DNA of 12,244 nt, taken from Dehalococcoidia bacterium. Its GTDB lineage: Bacteria; Chloroflexota; Dehalococcoidia; JACVQG01; JAHKAY01. The position numbers were made by a program, and so were the translations under genes. The notes below the pieces were generated by a model. That model saw only the letters and a program-made list of their open reading frames with translations, did not search any database and was not told where the DNA came from. Of this stretch, positions 1 through 5,598 are shown piece by piece (position 1 is the first letter of the stretch; the number at the start of each line of letters is the position of its first letter). The stretch spans positions 1 through 12,244 of the forward strand of contig JASLQE010000368.1 in NCBI GenBank assembly GCA_030744635.1, given 5' to 3'.

Positions 1-168
1 GACGATGCCCACCAGCATTTCCGGGTCATAACTGAAATCGTTGATGACCTCTTGGAGCCTTTGGCGGAGCTCGTTGTTCAGGGCGTTCAGTACCTCGGGG
101 CGGTTGAGCGTGATATAGGCGATGCGGTTCTTCTTCTCGTAGGCTACAGCGGGTGCGGAAACGGACAT
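1..168 (-). CDS. Enoyl-CoA hydratase/isomerase (crotonase family), N-terminal fragment
   Basis: Reading the minus strand from the ATG at 168 gives 56 open codons that run off the window at position 1. The residues AYEKKNRIAYITLNRPEVLN followed by ALNNELRQRLQE are the characteristic crotonase start: a beta hairpin, then the LNRPExLNAL motif and the first helix. Family members hydrate, isomerise or cleave acyl-CoA thioesters in the cytosol, and their shared fold stabilises the thioester enolate. The oxyanion-hole and catalytic residues lie beyond the window, so the exact reaction cannot be told. A purine-rich SD (AGAGGGGG) sits just upstream of the ATG, which supports this start. The gene is divergent from the flavoprotein at 668, with about 500 bases between them. 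Confidence 0.85.
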   Translation of the reverse strand, partial: MSVSAPAVAYEKKNRIAYITLNRPEVLNALNNELRQRLQEVINDFSYDPEMLVGIV

Positions 169-303
169 ATCCCCCTCTTTCGTAGGCTACGGTCATTCTA
201 CTACGCCGTCACCGGCTTTTACCCCCGTGCCCTGAGACCATTTGGCAGCGAAGATTTCAAAGCGGAGCCCTCTTTGATGAGGGTGCGGGCTTCGTCGTGA
301 GGA

Positions 304-325
304 CTTCGACTGAGTTCAGCCGAAG
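304..325 (-). repeat. Small REP-like hairpin
   Basis: The arms CTTCG-CTGA and TCAG-CGAAG pair with a two-base centre. The single non-Watson-Crick position is A/C on the plus strand but a G-U wobble on the minus strand, so an RNA copy of the minus strand would fold better. A partial further copy (ATTCAGCCGAAT) follows at 327-338. Short palindromes of this style are often dispersed in intergenic DNA, but only this copy is visible here. Confidence 0.35.
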
Positions 326-458
326 CATTCAGCCGAATGGGGTGTGTCCCGCAGATATCATACTGGGTGGGTGGGCGAGAAAAATAAGCGAAAAGTGGAC
401 ATAACCTTTTCTCAGACCAAATGGCACAAGTTGGCTTTCTGTTCGATAAAGTGCGAAC

Positions 459-487
459 TTGACACAAATAATTCTGCTACTTAAAGT
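459..487 (+). promoter_or_regulatory. Candidate sigma-70-type promoter upstream of the flavoprotein gene
   Basis: A perfect -35 TTGACA lies at 459-464. At 17 bases spacing there is a TAAAGT (482-487), four of six matches to TATAAT, in locally AT-rich DNA. It would start transcription near 494, leaving a leader of about 170 bases before the GTG at 668. The -35 is convincing and the -10 is weak. Confidence 0.4.
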
Positions 488-555
488 ATTAGTGGCTGGG
501 ATAGTAGGAAACGGTTCTCCATCTGCTATCTAACCTGGGACCAAAAGATGGCTGG

Positions 556-675
556 ATGCAGGAAACGGGGGCAGTGGAAAGCCATCTCCCTGACTTTGAA
601 CGAGTAGAACAGGCCTTCGCCCCCGTTCTGGAGCTAATGGGGGGACTTATACCGATAAGAGTATTCCGTGATTGA
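556..675 (+). CDS. Possible 39-residue ORF overlapping the flavoprotein start
   Basis: An ATG at 556 opens 39 codons ending in a TGA at 673-675, overlapping the GTG start of the next gene (668) by eight bases. The frame is open from 508, so the ATG is not the only possible start. The peptide (begins MQETGAVESHLPDFE) is acidic in its first half, hydrophobic in its second, and matches no family I recognise. There is no clear SD. The overlap would suit translational coupling to the flavoprotein, whose own SD is weak, but a chance frame or gene remnant is equally possible. Confidence 0.2.
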   Translation: MQETGAVESHLPDFERVEQAFAPVLELMGGLIPIRVFRD

Positions 676-1984
676 TAATCGTATTATCATAATCGGTGCC
701 GGGGCCAGCGGCATGATGGCCGCCGGCCGGGCCGCCGAACTGGGTGCCAATATCGCCCTACTGGAGAAGACCGAGCACCCCGGTAACAAAGTCCTACTCA
801 GTGGCAAGACACGCTGCAACCTGACCAATGCTAAAGAGCTGGATGACTTTATCGCAATGTTTGGCTCCAACGGTCGCTTTCTATATAGCGCCTTTCACCG
901 CTACTTTCGCGATGACTTGCTGGCTTTTTTCGGACGCTACAACGTGGAGACCAAAACCGAACGTGGTGGACGAATTTTCCCCGTATCCGATGATGCCCGC
1001 GATATAACTAAAGCCTTGGAGCGGTACATGGCTGACCACGGTGTCCAGTTGCTCACCGGCATCAGGGTGACCGGAATCCAGGTTGACAATGGGCGAGCCG
1101 CAGGTGTCCAAACAGAGGAGGGGGCTTTTCCGGCAGCAGCAGTGATTCTGGCGACTGGCAGCGCCTCGTTTCCTAAAACTGGCTCTACTGGGGATGGCTA
1201 CCGCCTCGCGGCTGCTCTTGGCCACACCATCGCCAAGCTGCGGCCGGCTTTAGTTCCCCTGCGCGTCTCTGAAGTCCAGCGGGCTAAAAGTATGCAGGGC
1301 GTCAGCCTACGAAATGTGCGTCTGACCGCCTATCGGTGCCCCGCTGACGAAATCAATCCCATGCTGACTCCAACCACCGAGTGGGGACGCGGCATAAGTG
1401 ATAGGCAGCCACCCTGGCCCATCATCGAAAGCCGTATGGGGGAGATGATGGTCACCCACTTCGGCATCGGAGGGCCGATAACATTGCTGATGAGCTTGCC
1501 TATTGTGGATGCGCTGGAGAACGGCCCCGTCAGCGTGTCCATTGACCTGAAACCCGCCCTTGTTGAAAAACAGCTGCGCCTTCGGCTTCAGCGGGACTTT
1601 GACCAATACGGCAAGAGGGGCTACAGGAATATCCTCAAGGGACTATTACCGCAGAAGATGGTTGAGCCCTTCGTCGAGATGACCGGCATACCACCGGACC
1701 AGCCTGGGCACCGGATAAATGCCGAGGAACGGGAGCGACTGCTACGTTGCCTCAAATCACTACGCTTCAACATCAAGGAGCCGCTATCTATGGCCTCTGC
1801 CATGGTCACCGCTGGGGGTGTTTCCCTCAAGGAAATCGACCCGCGCACTATGGCCTCCCGCCTGGTTGAAGGACTCTATTTTTGCGGTGAGGTGATGGAC
1901 TTGGACGGCGACACCGGCGGCTACAACCTGCAAGCCGCCTTCTCTACAGGATACATTGCTGGAGAATCAGCGGCGCATACCTAA
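668..1984 (+). CDS. HI0933/BaiN-family NAD(P)/FAD-dependent flavoprotein
   Basis: This 438-residue cytosolic flavoprotein belongs to the HI0933 (YhiN/BaiN-like) family. The N-terminus holds the FAD-binding Rossmann motif GAGASGMMAAGRAAELG (residues 10-26) and the acidic end of beta-2 (LLEK). Next comes the family signature GNKVLLSGKTRCNLTN (39-54). A second nucleotide-binding element, ILATGSASFPKTGSTGDGY, follows in the middle. The C-terminal FAD loop reads GLYFCGEVMDLDGDTGGYNLQ. These features are diagnostic of the family, whose physiological substrate is mostly unknown; BaiN members have been linked to bile-acid reduction, which cannot be assumed here. The GTG start is forced by an in-frame stop at 656-658. 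A weak AAGAG at 657-661 could serve as SD. Length is near the family norm and no defects are seen. Confidence 0.92.
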   Translation: MIDNRIIIIGAGASGMMAAGRAAELGANIALLEKTEHPGNKVLLSGKTRCNLTNAKELDDFIAMFGSNGRFLYSAFHRYFRDDLLAFFGRYNVETKTERGGRIFPVSDDARDITKALERYMADHGVQLLTGIRVTGIQVDNGRAAGVQTEEGAFPAAAVILATGSASFPKTGSTGDGYRLAAALGHTIAKLRPALVPLRVSEVQRAKSMQGVSLRNVRLTAYRCPADEINPMLTPTTEWGRGISDRQPPWPIIESRMGEMMVTHFGIGGPITLLMSLPIVDALENGPVSVSIDLKPALVEKQLRLRLQRDFDQYGKRGYRNILKGLLPQKMVEPFVEMTGIPPDQPGHRINAEERERLLRCLKSLRFNIKEPLSMASAMVTAGGVSLKEIDPRTMASRLVEGLYFCGEVMDLDGDTGGYNLQAAFSTGYIAGESAAHT

Positions 1985-2050
1985 TATTGCCTAAGGGGGA
2001 GGGTGATATGCCATGTGCATAGGAAGACCATCTCTTTTGAATATGAATCT

Positions 2051-2626
2051 TTACAATATGTGGATGCCGAATTCCTTCAAGCCTTCCGCTAAAGCGCTCA
2101 AGGGAAGCCCGACCACATTAAAATAATCACCTTCAATCTTTTCCACGATGACTGACCCTAGTCCTTGAATGGCATACGCTCCAGCCTTATCTAAGGGCTC
2201 TTTCGACCTGACATAGGCATCAATCTCATTTGATGTTAATTGCCTGATATAGACCTTTGTTTCTATTGATTTGGATAGTACCTTCTTGCTATCGGTATCC
2301 ATAATGGTGAAACCGGTGATAACTGAATGCCGCCTCCCGTTTATTGTTGACAGCATCTTTCTGGCAGCGGTCTCCGTTTGTGGCTTGCTCAGTATCTTAC
2401 CTTCAAAAACGATGAATGTATCAGCCGCAATAACTAAGGCGTACTTGTGTTTCCTTGCTACCATCTCAGCCTTCCTCAAGGATAAGGACTTCGCCAGTTC
2501 GTGTGGCTCTAACTCAGAGTTTATATCCTCCTCATAATTGCTTGGTTCGACCTGAAACCTCAGGCCGAGTATTTCCAGCAATTCCTTTCTTCTGGGAGAT
2601 GTCGAGGCTAATATAATTGTTTTCAT
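2051..2626 (-). CDS. maf: Maf-family nucleoside triphosphate pyrophosphatase
   Basis: Maf proteins hydrolyse non-canonical or surplus nucleoside triphosphates (dTTP/UTP or m7GTP types) to the monophosphate and pyrophosphate in the cytosol. The 191 residues are full length for the family. The phosphate-binding start LASTSPRRKELLEILG (6-21) is followed by the catalytic-Asp strand VIAADTFIV (65-73), the KPQ motif (81-83), the ITGF strand (103-106), and SKEPLDKAGAYAIQG (141-155), typical of the dTTP/UTP type. The start is fixed by homology (MKTIILASTSPRR). No SD precedes it; the eight bases upstream abut the stop of a degraded restriction gene. Codon use is clearly AT-richer than in the genes right of 4300, suggesting a different recent history. 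The gene converges on the flavoprotein, 66 bases away, with no obvious terminator between them. Confidence 0.92.
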   Translation of the reverse strand: MKTIILASTSPRRKELLEILGLRFQVEPSNYEEDINSELEPHELAKSLSLRKAEMVARKHKYALVIAADTFIVFEGKILSKPQTETAARKMLSTINGRRHSVITGFTIMDTDSKKVLSKSIETKVYIRQLTSNEIDAYVRSKEPLDKAGAYAIQGLGSVIVEKIEGDYFNVVGLPLSALAEGLKEFGIHIL

Positions 2627-2634
2627 ATCGTTGT

Positions 2635-3043
2635 TTAGGGCGTCTTAAGCCTGCTACAAAACACGAAGAAGGGTGGGATTTCACGGCGTCTAGGAGGCCG
2701 TGCGTGAAAGGCATGGAAGGCAAAGCTGAGGAGTCGACCCTCCACGCGGTGTATCCTCAAGGCCACGTCCTGCGGTCTTGTTGTCGCCGTAGTACGTGAA
2801 TACCCCAGTCTCAGTGTCAAGCGTGTCGGGCCAATCTGGGTCGTCCCCCGATGTGTAAAGGGCCGCGAAGAGGTAGTGACCATCTTTGCGTCTCCGAATG
2901 CGAAAGCCACCAAGATTTCCACACGGCAATAGCCGAGCGAGAGGGTCGCCGGCAGAAGTGCGGGGGTGGCCTCCCTCGTATTCCCTATCAACAACCAAGT
3001 CAGCTTTAGAAAGCTGTTCGAACGGAACGGTCTCAGTGAGCAT
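2635..3043 (-). pseudogene. Broken AspBHI-type modification-dependent restriction endonuclease, N-terminal domain remnant
   Basis: Starting at the ATG at 3043 (SD GGGAG just upstream), the minus strand encodes the hallmark sequence of the AspBHI N-terminal, SRA-like, modified-base-binding domain. It reads ADLVVDREYEGG, then LARLLPCGNLGGF, LYTSGDDPDWPDTLD, TGVFTYYGDN and GLEDTPRGG. After this the frame is lost at about 2735-2740 and runs to a TAG at 2690-2692. The expected continuation, RLLSFAFHAFHARPPRRREIPPFFVF, appears at once in another frame, but that frame stops at 2635-2637. The simplest explanation is a net two-base loss (or one-base gain) between GG and RLL. The C-terminal Mrr-like nuclease domain of the intact enzymes (around 390 residues) is missing altogether. 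A working enzyme would cut DNA near 5-methylcytosine; this one cannot. A GTG at 3085 could extend the frame upstream. Confidence 0.75.
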
Positions 3044-3072
3044 GATGCTCCCGGCGCCCCGCACTACCCGTA

Positions 3073-3294
3073 CTAACTGTGACACACATATGTATCTAGG
3101 AAGTCATCAATTGTCTTCACCTGGTCACCGCCGAACATGCTGGCCGGTAACACTAAGAAGGCTATGCCCAGTAGACCCAGAGCGGTAGCTTCAGAATAGA
3201 ATACGAAGAACAACTGAGGGAAAAGTCCCACCAGGAAAGACAGTGCAACGAAGGCCCCCACTCCGATAGCTATCCAGCGCCCGAGCGTGTGCAT
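3073..3294 (-). CDS. Small predicted membrane protein, function unknown
   Basis: The ATG at 3294 gives about 73 residues. They form a short basic start (MHTLGRW), a first hydrophobic helix (AIGVGAFVALSFLVGLF), a short linker with FYSEA, a second helix (LGLLGIAFLVLPASMF), and a charged tail ending in a Cys-His-Ser. CGGGGA seven bases upstream can act as SD and favours this ATG over the upstream GTG/ATG pair (3315/3312). The stop lies 30 bases before the ATG of the broken restriction gene, so the two may once have been co-transcribed. I do not recognise a family. The hydrophobic pattern is protein-like, but the ORF is short. Confidence 0.4.
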   Translation of the reverse strand: MHTLGRWIAIGVGAFVALSFLVGLFPQLFFVFYSEATALGLLGIAFLVLPASMFGGDQVKTIDDFLDTYVCHS

Positions 3295-3397
3295 GGCGGG
3301 TCCCCGTTGCATCACTTGTCTCAGTTCTTTCTCATGACGGTTTGGACAACAGTTTGGAACTCATTACTTCAGAACCTGTACCAACTACTGCAATTAT

Positions 3398-3697
3398 TTA
3401 GATTCCGCCTTCGCCAAACTTCTCTTTGAGCCTAAGCGGCAAGAGAGATTCTAGTTCCGGGGGATGGCCCTTGACATATCCATTACCAACACCGAAGCAT
3501 CCTCTGGCATACTCCGGTTCCCAGTCTCGCGGGTGACCCTTGGTGGCGCAAATTTTTGCGTCGATGTCTTGCAAGAGACACACCATGCTTTCAAGCACTT
3601 CTCCGTAGCTTGCAAATGCGAAAAGGCCCCTCAACCGCTCAAGGTCGCTGATGACGCTCGGCGCAAGCCTGATTCTTAGAGTCTTGGTGTTTGGCAT
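3398..3697 (-). CDS. Hypothetical protein with ribbon-helix-helix-like N-terminus
   Basis: This 99-residue protein begins with a strand of alternating residues (TKTLRIRLAP, 4-13), then a helix (SVISDLERLRGLF) and a second helix (SYGEVLESMVCLLQDID). That order and spacing match MetJ/Arc/CopG-type DNA-binding domains. The C-terminal half (GHPRDWEPEYARGCFGVGNGY) has no match known to me. The gene is preceded by one of the two best promoters in the window and by an inverted repeat placed around the -10 box, as expected for an autoregulated small repressor. A GGGGG/AGG purine stretch precedes the ATG. The DNA-binding role is an inference from secondary structure and context. It could alternatively be an antitoxin-like relic, but no partner toxin is seen. 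Confidence 0.55.
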   Translation of the reverse strand: MPNTKTLRIRLAPSVISDLERLRGLFAFASYGEVLESMVCLLQDIDAKICATKGHPRDWEPEYARGCFGVGNGYVKGHPPELESLLPLRLKEKFGEGGI

Positions 3698-3726
3698 AAC
3701 CTACCATTCCCCCGTGCCTGTTACAG

Positions 3727-3756
3727 TATCAGTGTAGCGCCATGATAATACTGATA
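3727..3756. promoter_or_regulatory. Putative operator: inverted repeat TATCAGT-N16-ACTGATA
   Basis: Seven-base half sites at 3727-3733 and 3750-3756 are perfect inverted copies, with centres about 23 bases apart, roughly two helical turns. They bracket the -10 box and the probable start site of the promoter above. A dimer of dimers binding here would block RNA polymerase, which fits autorepression by the downstream small protein. The pairing is seen directly; the regulatory role is inferred. Confidence 0.35.
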
Positions 3757-3770
3757 ACATTACTGGTCAA
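3742..3770 (-). promoter_or_regulatory. Promoter of the ribbon-helix-helix-like gene
   Basis: On the minus strand, TTGACC (3765-3770) and TATCAT (3742-3747) are separated by exactly 17 bases, five of six matches to each consensus. Transcription would start near 3735, giving a leader of about 38 bases with a purine-rich SD before the ATG at 3697. The ybeY promoter at 5037-5065 has identical hexamers and spacing. Confidence 0.6.
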
Positions 3771-3775
3771 CTTTT

Positions 3776-4301
3776 GCACTTTATATCACGGTGACTGTTG
3801 GCTGCCAGTGTTTTTTGGACAGTTTTGGATCCAAGAGATCAGATTGCCCAATTATCGCTGATGGTCTACATAGCGGCCCAAGCGCATCTCAACTGACCGG
3901 AGATCCATGTGTGATTGAGAAACATATGTAGCTATGAAGTTCAGGAGCGACGCTTCTGGCATTGGAACGCTGGAAAAGGCGTTCCAATGCCTCATGTAGC
4001 CCTCCAGGCAGGGATGCGAGGATGGTCAACTGGAGTCCTCCAGTTGAGCGGAACCCCGTGGGGGAGCAAAGCTGGAGGGCTACGCCCGCCATGCCCCCGG
4101 GGGACCGGGGGCTGCGCCTCAGGAGGTATTTACCGAGTGGGTGGGCAAAGGATGGTTGCTGCATGGCTTTACACCAATCACCTTGGACCCTTCAGACGGC
4201 GCTCATCTTGGAGGCCCCAGGCTCCGGTGGGAGGGGGCTTACGCTGGGCATGGTAACGAAAAGGGCCGGGCCGCCTCTATACCGTGTGTCGGGGCCGTGG
4301 G
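3776..4301. other. Gene-free stretch holding a stem-loop cluster
   Basis: About 520 bases lie between the promoter of the 99-residue gene and the end of mobA. Open frames exist on both strands because the DNA is GC-rich, but they are built around palindromes and look like no protein I know. The left part (3776-3950) is AT-richer and contains a ten-base palindrome TTGGATCCAA at 3825-3834. The centre holds five stem-loops (3958-4112, listed separately). The right part (4113-4301) has a possible bulged hairpin at 4210-4225 and no convincing terminator for mobA. Confidence 0.6.
3958..4112 (+). ncRNA. Candidate structured RNA: five consecutive stem-loops
   Basis: Within 155 bases the sequence can form the following stems. 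Stem 1: a perfect 13-bp stem (3958-3970 with 3979-3991, 8-base loop). Stem 2: a perfect 12-bp long-range stem (3996-4007 with 4072-4083). Stem 3, inside stem 2: a perfect 9-bp stem (4026-4034 with 4039-4047, 4-base loop). Stem 4: CCCC/GGGG (4054-4057 with 4061-4064). Stem 5: a perfect 8-bp stem (4093-4100 with 4105-4112). Stem 5 is capped by GGGA, a GNRA tetraloop only on the plus strand, which suggests plus-strand transcription. CTCCAG/CTGGAG occurs four times, so alternative pairings are possible. No nuclease or transposase ORF adjoins it. Options include an RNA regulator, an orphan HEARO/omega-RNA-like element, or a mobile-element relic. Family unknown; no clear promoter seen. Confidence 0.4.
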
Positions 4302-4907
4302 TCAGGCCGCGTCCTTTACCAGGCGCTGCGCCTGCTTCAGGTCGGCGGGGGTGTTGATGTTGAAGAAGCTCATGTGGCCCGGGGACAACCTGTCCACCAC
4401 TTCCTCTCCCACATATTGCACTCGCACTTCGTGGTAGAAATCAAAGATACGGTTGCTGGGTGTACCCAGCAGCCGCTCCATGGGGCCCAGGCATCCCCGG
4501 CCGTAGACGGCGTGCAGTGGCTCCAGGCCGCCTTTCAGGCGAGGCACCACCACATCATAGTCGGGAGAGAGCTTCAAAAGGTGGCGTAGCAGGGGGATAG
4601 AGAGGAAGGGCATATCGCAGGCCACCGCCAGGACGCGGTCAGCATCGGCGAGCTTGAGGCCGGTATAAATCCCCCCCAGGGAACCCCGCCCCGGTAGCAG
4701 GTCGGTAACCACCTTCACGCTGTGGGGCAGGGGTGGCACCGGTTTCTGCCTGTCCAGCACCAGAACAACGGGGCCGCCCAGGGCGCTGAGGGTGCGCAAC
4801 ACCATCCGGGGCAGGTTCTCCCCCCCCAGCTCCAGCCACAGCTTGTCCCTGCCCAGCCTGCGTCCCATGCCTCCGGCCAGCACAATGGAAGCGAACTCAA
4901 CGGCCAC
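4302..4907 (-). CDS. mobA: Molybdenum cofactor guanylyltransferase
   Basis: MobA transfers GMP from GTP to molybdopterin-bound Mo, giving the guanine dinucleotide form of the cofactor used by DMSO-reductase-family enzymes. The 201 residues are of normal length. They show the nucleotide-binding loop LAGGMGRRLGRDK (10-22), the segment DLLPGRGSLGGIYTGL (69-84), the metal-binding strand ACDMPFL with Asp98, GGLEPLHAVYG (127-137), and the terminal FFNINTPADL (181-190). All are family hallmarks. The GTG start at 4907 is set by the conserved beginning and an upstream in-frame limit. There is no SD, and a TAGAAT box lies only nine bases upstream, so the mRNA may be leaderless. No other molybdenum genes are in the window. 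The gene is divergent from ybeY, with the 168-base gap shared by both promoters. Confidence 0.92.
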   Translation of the reverse strand: MAVEFASIVLAGGMGRRLGRDKLWLELGGENLPRMVLRTLSALGGPVVLVLDRQKPVPPLPHSVKVVTDLLPGRGSLGGIYTGLKLADADRVLAVACDMPFLSIPLLRHLLKLSPDYDVVVPRLKGGLEPLHAVYGRGCLGPMERLLGTPSNRIFDFYHEVRVQYVGEEVVDRLSPGHMSFFNINTPADLKQAQRLVKDAA

Positions 4908-4916
4908 TATATCAAC

Positions 4917-4922
4917 ATTCTA
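4917..4922 (-). promoter_or_regulatory. Possible -10 box of mobA
   Basis: TAGAAT on the minus strand matches TATAAT at five of six positions and ends nine bases before the GTG. This would place the start of transcription at or within about two bases of the start codon. No recognisable -35 is found 16-18 bases upstream, so the call is weak on its own. It gains some weight from the same arrangement at ybeY and dnaX. Confidence 0.3.
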
Positions 4923-5036
4923 TCTCAAAGACAGCCCTCCCCGCCTCCCCCTCTACAAAAGCCTTGGGGCGTATTATTGGTGCCAGGGAACCTGCACCCC
5001 CGGAGGGTGTTGGGCAAAAATCTCTTGCCACCCTCC

Positions 5037-5065
5037 TTGACCACGTATATAGGCTATGGTATCAT
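5037..5065 (+). promoter_or_regulatory. Promoter of ybeY, near-leaderless
   Basis: TTGACC (5037-5042) and TATCAT (5060-5065) are separated by 17 bases. The start of transcription should fall at about 5072-5076, while the ybeY ATG is at 5076. The mRNA would therefore have a leader of zero to four bases, consistent with the lack of any SD upstream of the ATG. Confidence 0.65.
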
Positions 5066-5075
5066 CCCCTGATTT

Positions 5076-5534
5076 ATGGCCTGGGAAATAGATGTACTTG
5101 TAGATGTTCAGGATGCCCCGGTGGGGGAGGACTGGCTGCAGGAGGTGGCGGAGTCCGTGCTATCGGCGGTAGGTGCGCAACCGCCACTGGGCCTGAGCCT
5201 TGTGCTGGCCGGGGATGAGGCTTTGCAACGGCTGAACCTGGCCTATCTCAGCCGGGAGGGTACCACGGATGTGATGGCCTTCTCCATGCTGGAGGACGAT
5301 GCTTTTCCCACGGCACCCGGTTCTACGCCCGTACTGGGGGAGGTGTTCATATCCCTGCCCCAGGCGGCACGGCAGGCGAAGGAATACGGCCACCCACTGA
5401 AACGGGAACTGGCCTTGCTGGTGACCCATGGCATACTCCACATGCTGGGCTACGATGATCAGGGATCTGTGGAGGAGTCCCGCATGCGCCGGGAGGAGTC
5501 ACTCATTCTGGAAAAACTAAAGGGGCTACTTTGA
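5076..5534 (+). CDS. ybeY: Endoribonuclease YbeY (16S rRNA maturation)
   Basis: YbeY is a small metal-dependent RNase involved in 16S rRNA 3'-end maturation and ribosome quality control. This 152-residue protein is of normal length. It shows the conserved strand and loop YLSREGTTDVMAFSM (57-71), GEVFISLPQA (88-97), and the zinc motif THGILHMLGYDD (117-128). His118 and His122 fill the first two ligand positions, but the third position of the usual Hx3Hx5H is Asp128 instead of His. Asp can bind metal, so activity may be kept. The ATG is directly downstream of a good promoter without an SD, suggesting leaderless translation. The DUF6125-like gene follows after 64 bases in the same direction, and that gap contains a small CCGGT/ACCGG hairpin (5568-5581). 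Confidence 0.93.
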   Translation: MAWEIDVLVDVQDAPVGEDWLQEVAESVLSAVGAQPPLGLSLVLAGDEALQRLNLAYLSREGTTDVMAFSMLEDDAFPTAPGSTPVLGEVFISLPQAARQAKEYGHPLKRELALLVTHGILHMLGYDDQGSVEESRMRREESLILEKLKGLL

Positions 5535-5598
5535 GCAGTGCCTCCCCGGCATATCTATATAGTCTCACCGGTTGATACCGGGCATAAAGGAGCACGGC

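Larger units (their letters stand above)
169..667. other. Largely non-coding intergenic stretch
   Basis: About 500 bases separate two divergent genes. Short open frames occur on both strands, but their predicted peptides show no family resemblance and no good ribosome-binding sites. What can be seen is an 11-base repeat of the start of the enoyl-CoA hydratase gene (180-190, also 137-147), a REP-like hairpin (304-325), a TTGACA promoter candidate (459-487), and a short open frame running into the flavoprotein start (556-675). Nothing else was recognised. Confidence 0.6.

Noticed and set aside
219..467. Minus-strand 82-codon open frame in the left intergenic region
   Set aside because: It runs through the REP-like hairpin, has no SD and no family resemblance.
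3341..3832. Similar sequences TTTGGACAACAGTTTGGA (3341-3358) and TTTGGACAGTTTTGGA (3814-3829) flanking the 99-residue gene
   Set aside because: They need a gap to align and no further terminal structure or target duplication is seen, so a mobile-element boundary is not supported.
3958..4301. Group II intron or molybdenum-cofactor riboswitch
   Set aside because: No GUGYG start, domain V hairpin or reverse transcriptase was found, and the stem cluster lies downstream of mobA on the opposite strand, not in a leader of a molybdenum gene.
3962..4357. Plus-strand open frame of about 130 codons across the stem-loop cluster
   Set aside because: It is composed of palindromic and GC-rich DNA, overlaps the mobA 3' end on the other strand, lacks an SD, and its peptide resembles no protein family I know.
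4302..5072. Several plus-strand open frames opposite mobA
   Set aside because: They are shadows of mobA, whose conserved motifs on the minus strand are unambiguous.
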